From positions 1 to 34,070 of the forward strand of contig JAILHW010000203.1 in assembly GCA_024695605.1 (NCBI GenBank): 34,070 nucleotides of DNA, given 5' to 3'. Below are positions 15,028-21,860 of this stretch, piece by piece. The DNA comes from Lachnospiraceae bacterium (GTDB taxonomy: Bacteria > Bacillota > Clostridia > Lachnospirales > Lachnospiraceae). The translations under genes and the position numbers were made by a program. The notes under the pieces are model-generated. The model did no database searches and had not been told where the DNA came from. It was given only the letters and a program-made list of their open reading frames with translations. Position 1 is the first letter of the stretch. Each line of letters opens with the position of its first letter.

Positions 15028-16221
15028 CTACTCTTTGATGGTGATCACATCCGAAAGGATATAGGAAAACAAGGGGTAGGATGTATTCTCGTTTTCCAAA
15101 TAACCGTTTCGAAGATCTATGGTATCTGAAGGGTTCTCCGGGTTGACACCGGTATACTCTCCCTTGAATACGAAGTCTGTAGTTCCTTTTTTGAACCGTT
15201 CGATCGCCTCATCCATGGCTGTCTGCGTGCCGGGAGCTGCGACCTGCTGGTTCAGATCCTCCATCTCCATCCACCCCTCGTCAAACCCGGCGGATACATC
15301 CGTTCCGTGGATGTTTCCTTTGACAACAGCTTCGATCTTCTTGTCCTTCATCAGCGCATCTACCGCTGATAACACATAGGGCTCCCAGCAGATCCTCGAG
15401 GTCACCAGCGATGTCGTCGGTGCCACCTCCGACATACTCTGTCCCCATCCGACAAAATACACACCGCTCTTTTCGGCTGCCTCCTCACAGGCGATGGCAG
15501 GACCGATGGTATCGGTATGCTGGGAAAGGATCACGCAGCCATCGCTGATCAGCTGCTTTGCCGCACTTTTTTCCAGCGCATAACTGCTCCAGGTGTGTGT
15601 GTAGCAAACCCGCATCTTTGCCTGCGGAACAACGGATCTGATGCCTAACAGAAAGGCGGTATAGCCCGAGATGACCTCTGAATTCGGAAACGCCGCCACA
15701 AAGCCCACGAGGGCCTGCTCCTTCGTGATCCTCTTTTCCTCGATCATCTGTTTGATCTTCATGCCGGCTGCGATCCCGCTGACATATCTGCCCTGATAGG
15801 CTTCTCCCTTAAAGGTGTGATAATTTTCCGGAACAGTTTTCCCGTTCATATCCATAAATGAGGTCTGACAGAACTGCGTATTCGGATACTCCGGTGCAAG
15901 CTGCATGACCAGCTCGCTGTATCCGTTAAAGAAAATGATATCGCATTCCTGCTCTGCCAGATCCCGAAGCGGCTCCTCCATCTCATCATCCAAAACGTTA
16001 CTGCGTGTAAGGATCTCTATCTTTTCGCCGTAGGCCTTTTCCACCGCATCCTTGGCCAGTGAAAAGTTGTAGGTATAGGGTGTGCTCTCATCATTGTCAT
16101 AGATAAAACCGATCTTCAGATGATCCTTTCCTCCGGAAAGATGCAGAAGCCGAAAGCTTCCGAGGAAAGCAGCAAACACCAAAAGACATGTGACGATCGT
16201 TATGATATATACCCGTTTCAT
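15028..16221 (-). CDS. Membrane-anchored BMP-family (BmpA/PnrA-like) ligand-binding protein
   Basis: A 397-residue basic-membrane-protein family receptor, related to purine-nucleoside-binding lipoproteins. Residues 4-24 form one membrane helix (VYIITIVTCLLVFAAFLGSF) with no lipobox, so it is a signal anchor rather than a lipoprotein. The periplasmic-binding-like domain starts with LKIGFIYDNDE, has DIIFFNGYSELV, a conserved GEAYQGRYVSGIAAG stretch, and the C-terminal lobe VGWGQSMSE and GNIHGTDVSAGFDEGW. It starts 1 bp after the stop of the HD-GYP receptor and is therefore co-translated with it. No ABC permease or ATPase is nearby, so a role as ligand-presenting partner of the receptor is more likely than import. 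The ligand is unknown. Confidence 0.88.
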   Translation of the reverse strand: MKRVYIITIVTCLLVFAAFLGSFRLLHLSGGKDHLKIGFIYDNDESTPYTYNFSLAKDAVEKAYGEKIEILTRSNVLDDEMEEPLRDLAEQECDIIFFNGYSELVMQLAPEYPNTQFCQTSFMDMNGKTVPENYHTFKGEAYQGRYVSGIAAGMKIKQMIEEKRITKEQALVGFVAAFPNSEVISGYTAFLLGIRSVVPQAKMRVCYTHTWSSYALEKSAAKQLISDGCVILSQHTDTIGPAIACEEAAEKSGVYFVGWGQSMSEVAPTTSLVTSRICWEPYVLSAVDALMKDKKIEAVVKGNIHGTDVSAGFDEGWMEMEDLNQQVAAPGTQTAMDEAIERFKKGTTDFVFKGEYTGVNPENPSDTIDLRNGYLENENTSYPLFSYILSDVITIKE

Positions 16222-16222
16222 G

Positions 16223-19200
16223 CTACTCTCCTTTCTCCTGTTTCTTCATCGCATCCAGCTGCATCTCGGCAGCCTGGATCTTCTTATCCTCCTCGACACG
16301 CCTTGCCAGCTCCTTCTGGGCCTCCTGATCGGCCTGCTGGATCTCAGCACGCTTCTGGGCATACAGCTCCTCCAGGTTTATGACCCCTTTGTCCACAAGG
16401 CGCAGGAAGGCATCCAGCGCATCGGGATCAAACTGCGTACCCCGTCCCCGTTTCATTTCATTCATCACATAATCGGTATCCATATGATTTCGATAGACGC
16501 GGTTGGACGTCATGGCATCAAAGGTGTCCGCCACGGCAATGATCCTTCCGAACAGAGGGATCTCCTCTCCGGAAAGCCCGTCCGGATATCCCTTTCCGTC
16601 ATAACGCTCGTGGTGGTATCTCGTACCATCCACAACGTGCTCTACCAGGGTAAAATCCTTGAGGATCTCCGCGCCTCTTTCCACATGGGAACGCATCTGC
16701 GCAAACTCTTCATCGGTCAGACGCCCCACCTTGTTGAGAACGCTGTCCGGAACCGCGATCTTGCCGATATCATGCATCTGGGCAGCTTTTCTAAGGTTTG
16801 ACAGCTGCTTTCTTCTCTTATACCATGGAAAACAGTTCATTTCCCTTGCGATCATCTCCGCGTACTCCGCCACACGCATGGAATGCTGATGGGTTCTTAC
16901 ATCCTTGGCATCGACTGCGTTTGCGATCGCCATGACCGTCTCGTTAGCCATATTCAATTTGATCTGCTGGTTGTTGATCTGGCGCTGTACCGTCAGCCAG
17001 GTAAACCAGATGATGCTCAGCGACAGCACCAGGAGCATATATAAAGTAAATCCGGGTCTTTCATAAAACTTGCCTTCCTTGACCAGCTCAAACTTCCTCT
17101 CCTCCAGGACCCGTTCGCCGGCGCTGTCAAAGATCGCAAGGCGGAAGGTATAGTGACCGTCAGGAAGGTTCATATAGACGATATTGTTAAGGCTCCCCTG
17201 CGGCACAATGGTCCATTGGGGATCGTAGCCCTCCAGCTGATATCCTACATTCGGCTCCTGGATCGTATAATTCAAAATCTCGGGATCCAGCTCTAGGCGG
17301 CTTACGCCCTGTCCCAAGGTAATGGCGCCCTTCTTGGTCAGGGGCTGCTGCATACCGTCCAGCCTGACGGATGCAAGCTGCATCCGGTAAGATCGGATAT
17401 CACTGTTGTATTTCTCCACATCAATGACATAAACACCTGTATCACAGGACAAAAACAGCTCTCCGCTGCCATTGTAGCAGTTCCAGGAATTGGCAGTCAG
17501 GGACGTACCAAGTCCCCTTCTGGCATCCAAAAGCTCCCATGCCATATCGCTGTCCGCAACCAGCTCATCCCGCTCGACCACATAGATGCCGGCACTCGAC
17601 ATGACAAACATCGTATCCTCGTCCTTCACCCAGATATCGTAGTTGTTAAAATACGGGAAATGATCCAGCACCCGGATCTGACCGTTTTCCTCCAGATAGC
17701 AAAGGCTGTTACTGGTCACGATAAAAACGCCTTCTGATTTCGGATCCTTTACCATACGCAGGATCACGCCGCTGGAAAGGCCATCCTCCCTGGTGATCAT
17801 ATCCTCCACCTTTCCGTCTTTGATGACCGCGATGCCGTCTCCGTCGGATCCGGCCAGGATCGTTCCGTCGCTTCTCTCGATCGCTGTCAGGATCATGGAA
17901 TTGATCAGACCATCCTCGTTTTTGATCGTCCGGATCACCTCGTGATCCTTGATAAAGCTGATGCCGTTATCTCCGGCTGCCATGATCATACCGTCCGAAA
18001 GACCCGTGACGACCCTTGCTCTGTTTCCAAAGCTCCCGTTTTCCGCATTGTAGGGCCAGACGGAATTGTCCGGTCCAAACTCTATCAGGCCGCTGCCATA
18101 GGTACATACCCAGAGATGGTTCTGCCCGTCCACATACATGCAACGGATCCGCTTGCCCTTCAGCTGCTTTGTCAGTTCGTTTTCAATCTGTCTGTGGCAG
18201 GCCTCATCTACCACATCCAGGCCTTCGTCGGTTCCGATGTAGTAGCACTTCTGCCAGCTGACGATGGCATTGACCACCTTTCTGTCCATGCCGACCGCAC
18301 CATATACATCCTTAAAGGGGGATTTTGCAAGGCGCAAAAGACCGAGCCTTGAGGATGTAAACCAAAGATTCCCCTGGTAGTCATAGAGCATATTGTCGAT
18401 GGAATTGTTAAACTCGTTGGTATTGATCTGGTGATATCCGTTATTGTCCAGATAGGAAACGCCGCTGTCTGTGGAAATGAACAGCGTTCCGTCGTCCAGA
18501 TAATTGATGTTGTTGATGGAACGGATACCCGCACAGGAGATCATCTTTTCCTGATTGAGCGTATCCCCGGATACATCATAACAATAGATATGATTGGTGG
18601 AGGTTCCGACCATGAGCTTTCCGTCCGGCGCGAAGGCACAGCAGTTGAAAAGATCCGTTTCATCCTCCAGCTGCAGGGAGCTTAGGATCTGTCCTTCCTT
18701 GATCAAAAAGAGCCGTCCGCCCGAAGCGATGGCTGCCACATGGCCCATCTCATCTGCCGCGATGCTGTCGGCGTAGTTGACCTCCTCGAGGGTATGTGCA
18801 ACCTTCAGTCCGTTGTTCATCATCAGAATCTGCAGGCTTGATGTGGTACCCACATAGTAATAGCCGTCAGATGCGCGGACGATGGATCTGACGGAGTTGG
18901 ACGGAAGACCGTCTGCCTGGTCCAGAACATTGACCACCTTTTCCCGGATGGCAATGGCAAGGCCGTTGTCATTGGTACCGATCCAAAGACGTCCCTCCTC
19001 ATCCACATAGAGGCAGTTTACATTTTTTACATTCTCATAATCATCTACCCAGCGAAAGTCCTTCCCGTTGTAACGATAAAGGCCCGCATAGGTACCGATC
19101 CAGAGCACACCGTCATTGGTCTGGGCAATATCATTGGCCTCGCCGCAGGGAAGCCCGTTGTTGCTGGAATATACGCTCTGGACATAGTCATTATAATCGA

Positions 19201-19873
19201 CCCCTTCCGAAGGAGCTGCCGATATATCACTACTCCCAAACATGGATGCGCCAAGAGAAAACGCCAAAAAAAGCGCCACGCCCGCACCTGCATTCGGATG
19301 CGTACTGACCTTGGTCTGCGCTGCATCCCTTCCGCTTTGGATCCGTCCGAAAATATAAAGGATATACACCACTGAGATCGTCAGGATCTTATCTACAAAC
19401 TCGACGGCAAGCTGTCCGAGCAGACAGCAAAGAAAGGGCTGCCAGCCCTGATCCAAAAGGTAATCGATCACGCCGTCGCCCCACTTGTTTCCGGTATAAC
19501 CGCCGCCAAAGAGCATATCAATGGGAAATGAGACCAGAAGTGATATCATCATGGCAAAGGAGGCCGCCTTCATAAATCCGTAGAACCGTTCAAACCAGTT
19601 CCTTTTTGCAGCAATCGCGACGATGATGGCAATGGCAATGCTTGTGATCATATAGGCAGCCGAGAGACTGCTGATCCCGCTGTAGGCCAGATTACCGGTC
19701 ACACCGACGATCGCTCCGCAGACAGGTCCCCCAATATAGGCACAGATTACCGTTCCGATGGAATCCGCCCAGACGGGAAGCTCCAGCCATACCGCCAGGA
19801 CCTTTCCTCCCACATTCAAACATACACACATTGCCACAAACAGGGCAATCTTCCATGCTTTCCATGTTTTCAT
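16223..19873 (-). CDS. ECF-S-like / sensor propeller / Y_Y_Y / HD-GYP membrane signalling protein
   Basis: A 1216-residue multidomain receptor. Residues 1-178 contain about five or six helices resembling an ECF transporter S component (VWADSIGTVICAYIGGPVCG, AIVGVTGNLAYSG). A further helix lies near 198-214. Residues from about 225 to 820 are two-component-regulator propeller repeats (GVLWIGTYAGLYRYNG, GRLWIGTNDNGL, HLWVCTYGSGL). A Y_Y_Y domain follows (YQLEGYDPQW, DGHYTFRLAIFD), then a helix near 940-960. An HD-GYP domain has His1034-Asp1035 in MHDIGKI and HHERYDGKGYPDG with Gly-Tyr-Pro 1095-1097, so c-di-GMP hydrolysis is expected to be intact. The end is a charged coiled coil. The start follows GGGAGAG. 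It heads an operon with the BMP protein and has its own promoter at 19926-19954. Confidence 0.93.
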   Translation of the reverse strand: MKTWKAWKIALFVAMCVCLNVGGKVLAVWLELPVWADSIGTVICAYIGGPVCGAIVGVTGNLAYSGISSLSAAYMITSIAIAIIVAIAAKRNWFERFYGFMKAASFAMMISLLVSFPIDMLFGGGYTGNKWGDGVIDYLLDQGWQPFLCCLLGQLAVEFVDKILTISVVYILYIFGRIQSGRDAAQTKVSTHPNAGAGVALFLAFSLGASMFGSSDISAAPSEGVDYNDYVQSVYSSNNGLPCGEANDIAQTNDGVLWIGTYAGLYRYNGKDFRWVDDYENVKNVNCLYVDEEGRLWIGTNDNGLAIAIREKVVNVLDQADGLPSNSVRSIVRASDGYYYVGTTSSLQILMMNNGLKVAHTLEEVNYADSIAADEMGHVAAIASGGRLFLIKEGQILSSLQLEDETDLFNCCAFAPDGKLMVGTSTNHIYCYDVSGDTLNQEKMISCAGIRSINNINYLDDGTLFISTDSGVSYLDNNGYHQINTNEFNNSIDNMLYDYQGNLWFTSSRLGLLRLAKSPFKDVYGAVGMDRKVVNAIVSWQKCYYIGTDEGLDVVDEACHRQIENELTKQLKGKRIRCMYVDGQNHLWVCTYGSGLIEFGPDNSVWPYNAENGSFGNRARVVTGLSDGMIMAAGDNGISFIKDHEVIRTIKNEDGLINSMILTAIERSDGTILAGSDGDGIAVIKDGKVEDMITREDGLSSGVILRMVKDPKSEGVFIVTSNSLCYLEENGQIRVLDHFPYFNNYDIWVKDEDTMFVMSSAGIYVVERDELVADSDMAWELLDARRGLGTSLTANSWNCYNGSGELFLSCDTGVYVIDVEKYNSDIRSYRMQLASVRLDGMQQPLTKKGAITLGQGVSRLELDPEILNYTIQEPNVGYQLEGYDPQWTIVPQGSLNNIVYMNLPDGHYTFRLAIFDSAGERVLEERKFELVKEGKFYERPGFTLYMLLVLSLSIIWFTWLTVQRQINNQQIKLNMANETVMAIANAVDAKDVRTHQHSMRVAEYAEMIAREMNCFPWYKRRKQLSNLRKAAQMHDIGKIAVPDSVLNKVGRLTDEEFAQMRSHVERGAEILKDFTLVEHVVDGTRYHHERYDGKGYPDGLSGEEIPLFGRIIAVADTFDAMTSNRVYRNHMDTDYVMNEMKRGRGTQFDPDALDAFLRLVDKGVINLEELYAQKRAEIQQADQEAQKELARRVEEDKKIQAAEMQLDAMKKQEKGE

Positions 19874-19925
19874 CCGTTTTCTCTCCCAACAGCATCGCTT
19901 TGATCAAAACTGCTTTCTGATATGG

Positions 19926-19954
19926 ATTTTATCCCAAATCCAGTGCCATTTCAA
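19926..19954 (-). promoter_or_regulatory. Promoter of the HD-GYP/BMP operon
   Basis: On the minus strand -35 TTGAAA (19949-19954), 17-bp spacer and -10 TAAAAT (19926-19931) match a housekeeping promoter at 5 of 6 positions each. It overlaps the stop codon of the Cys-rich mini-protein at the end of the cobalamin operon and gives a leader of about 45 bases before the HD-GYP ATG. No TTAG...CTAA operator is present, so this operon appears outside the metal regulon. Confidence 0.7.
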
Positions 19955-20106
19955 GATTTTCGGATGCTTTTGAAAGAGGATCTTTCGCAGTGATCCGCCA
20001 TGGGACAATCGGCGCACTTTTTCCCTTTTTTCTTTTCTTTATACACAAAGCAGCCGGCCAGGACAAACAGGATCGCTATGACCGCTGCCGTGATCACATT
20101 TCCCAT
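19951..20106 (-). CDS. Orphan FeoB-associated-type Cys-rich membrane mini-protein
   Basis: A 51-residue ORF: MGNVITAAVIAILFVLAGCFV forms one membrane helix, then YKEKKKGKKCADCPMADHC and a short polar tail. It shares the block YKEKKKG-x2-C-x2-CPMA-x2-C with the feo-linked protein at 3718-3891, so the two are homologous. The ATG at 20104-20106 is 1 base after the stop of the Cys-rich small-domain gene, with GGGAG upstream. Unlike its relative it has no feoB beside it and ends a cobalamin operon. The membrane helix and CxxC motif are seen; a metal-related role is inferred. Confidence 0.82.
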   Translation of the reverse strand: MGNVITAAVIAILFVLAGCFVYKEKKKGKKCADCPMADHCERSSFKSIRKS

Positions 20107-20107
20107 A

Positions 20108-20371
20108 TTAGTTCTCCCGTTTCGCCGCAGCGTTTGTTTTCTGCTGCTTTAGGATCTGCATGATCTTGTCATAGTTTTCCGCCTTGTGGGGAAAACAGCA
20201 GTCCACACAGCTTTTGAAGCGCCTGCCGTCCTTTTCCACCCATTTCGGATTGCCGGGACATTCCAGGTTGTAAAGCGGGCAAAAGCAAAACAGGCAGTTG
20301 ATCTGCTCGCAGTTATGACAGGGATAGTACTGACAGTCTTCGTTTGCAAAGAATTTACTGTTGTTTTCCAT
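20108..20371 (-). CDS. Cysteine-rich small-domain protein of cobalamin operons
   Basis: An 87-residue soluble protein with eleven cysteines in the pattern of the cysteine-rich small domain family (CQYYPCHNCEQINCLFCFCP, then LECPGNP, CVDCCFPHKAENYDKIM). The family is recurrently found beside cobalamin genes and is thought to bind a metal or cluster; its biochemical role is not established. A TTG at 20374 could open the frame, but the ATG at 20369-20371 has AAAGAGG upstream and is preferred. Its first 17 bases overlap the end of cbiA in another frame, so translation is coupled. It is followed directly by the Cys-rich mini-membrane protein. Confidence 0.88.
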   Translation of the reverse strand: MENNSKFFANEDCQYYPCHNCEQINCLFCFCPLYNLECPGNPKWVEKDGRRFKSCVDCCFPHKAENYDKIMQILKQQKTNAAAKREN

Positions 20372-21842
20372 CAAAGACCTCTTTCATCCGTTTGATAAAG
20401 CACGCAGCAAACGCCGGATCGGAAGGGTAGTAAAAATGCGGATATCCCCAGACCCCGTTCTTTGCGGCTATGATGCAGGGCCGCTGCCCGCTGTGATCGG
20501 GCTTTGCAGCCACCAGCGCATTGCCGCTGTCGGTGCTTTCATAATAGTGAAACTCATGGCCCCTCATACCGATCATGCTTTCAAGCAGCGGGTTCTTCTC
20601 CTGTCCGGACCCGACCGACTCGATCTGCAGATACCCAAATCTTACCAGATGTCCGGCAAAGCTGCAATCGCCGTCCACGGCGCCCACCATTTCATAGGCC
20701 TTCCCTTCCTTGTCCGTGATGGTGGAATGCAGGTACATAAAGCCTCCGCACTCTGCAAGAGACGGGATCCCCTGTTCGATGGCTTCCCTGATGGAACGTC
20801 TCATGGACTTGTTTTGACAAAGCTCCTTCAGGTATAGCTCCGGATATCCCCCTCCAAGCAGGATCCCGTCGGCCTCCTTCGGAAGCGCCTCATCCCGGAG
20901 CGGGGAAAAGCAGCGGATCCGCACTCCCTTTTTTGCAAACAGCTCCAGATTCTCCGGATAGTAAAAACAGAATGCCTCATCCCGGGCTACCGCAAGGGTC
21001 AGCGTTTTCCCACTGCCTTCCCCGGTGTCCTCTCCGACATCCTCTCCGATGCCTTCCCCTGTGCCGGCCCCAACGCCGGCCCGATCCTTACCCTCCCGGG
21101 ACCGATCCTCTGTCTTTTGATCTCTGCCCAAAAGGGGTGCCTCCTCCATGATCCGAAGGAGCGCATCCAGATCGGCGCCCTCCTTTAGACAGGCAGCCGC
21201 GCTCCGGATCCGCTCCCGGATATCCGCGATCTCCGTGGGCAGCAAAAGCCCCAGATGTCTGGCCGGAAGAGCGATGTCCGCCTGCTTTGGCATATACCCC
21301 AAAAGTGTGACATCTGCTCGAAGCACGCCGATCTCCTCTTCAAGGACAGGCCGCAGCTTTTCATAAAAGCCCTTCGAGATCCGGTTCAGGATCAGCCCCC
21401 GAATCAGTCCCTTGTCATCGTCTGCCAGCACACCTTTGATCAGCGAGATCACGGATCTTCCGATGCCGGATGCATCCATGATCAAAATGATGGGGGTCTG
21501 TGTCAGCGCTGCGATCTCATAGGCTGAGCCGGCAGTGCTTTTCACATCCGTTCCGTCATACAGTCCCATCACGCCTTCGATGACAGCATACTCTTTAGGA
21601 CACCCTGACAAAGTCTCCCTGATCCCCTCTGCCCCTGCAAAAAAGGAGTCCAGGTTCCTGCTCTCGATCCCCAATACCTGCTTGTGAAACATGGGATCGA
21701 TATAGTCCGGTCCGCATTTAAAGCCCGCCGGATCCAGCCCCCGGTCCAAAAGCGCCTGCAACAGAGCGCAGGTTATGGTGGTTTTTCCGCTGCCGCTTCG
21801 GGGCGCGGCCAGCAGCAATCTCTTACAGCTTTTCTGATTCAT
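20355..21842 (-). CDS. cbiA: Cobyrinate a,c-diamide synthase
   Basis: An ATP- and glutamine-dependent enzyme that amidates the a and c side chains of (cobalt-)cobyrinate in the cytoplasm. The N-terminal dethiobiotin-synthase-like domain has the P-loop APRSGSGKTT (residues 13-22) and FKCGPDYIDP (41-50). The C-terminal glutamine amidotransferase domain has the nucleophile Cys365 in LAECGGFMYL, and HEFHYYES followed by a late HFYYPSDP. Between the domains, residues 240-279 form an unusual insert of 4-residue repeats (GEGI, GEDV, GEDT, GEGS) encoded by six 12-bp units. At 495 residues it is longer than the usual 450-460, explained by that insert. It is preceded by the cbiJ-E-T fusion, 18 bp upstream. 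Confidence 0.96.
   Translation of the reverse strand: MNQKSCKRLLLAAPRSGSGKTTITCALLQALLDRGLDPAGFKCGPDYIDPMFHKQVLGIESRNLDSFFAGAEGIRETLSGCPKEYAVIEGVMGLYDGTDVKSTAGSAYEIAALTQTPIILIMDASGIGRSVISLIKGVLADDDKGLIRGLILNRISKGFYEKLRPVLEEEIGVLRADVTLLGYMPKQADIALPARHLGLLLPTEIADIRERIRSAAACLKEGADLDALLRIMEEAPLLGRDQKTEDRSREGKDRAGVGAGTGEGIGEDVGEDTGEGSGKTLTLAVARDEAFCFYYPENLELFAKKGVRIRCFSPLRDEALPKEADGILLGGGYPELYLKELCQNKSMRRSIREAIEQGIPSLAECGGFMYLHSTITDKEGKAYEMVGAVDGDCSFAGHLVRFGYLQIESVGSGQEKNPLLESMIGMRGHEFHYYESTDSGNALVAAKPDHSGQRPCIIAAKNGVWGYPHFYYPSDPAFAACFIKRMKEVFDGKQQ
21012..21083. repeat. Six 12-bp tandem units inside cbiA
   Basis: Plus-strand units ACTGCCTTCCCC, GGTGTCCTCTCC, GACATCCTCTCC, GATGCCTTCCCC, TGTGCCGGCCCC and AACGCCGGCCCG follow each other without gaps. 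They encode the tetrapeptides (from the protein's N-terminal side) RAGV, GAGT, GEGI, GEDV, GEDT and GEGS in the interdomain linker of CbiA. The period keeps the frame, so copy-number change would lengthen or shorten the linker without breaking the gene. Confidence 0.85.
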
Positions 21843-21860
21843 CTGATATCCCTTTTTTCG

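Noticed and set aside
19874-19950. DtxR-type operator at the HD-GYP promoter.
   Set aside because: No TTAG...CTAA repeat is present; only the -35/-10 pair was supported.
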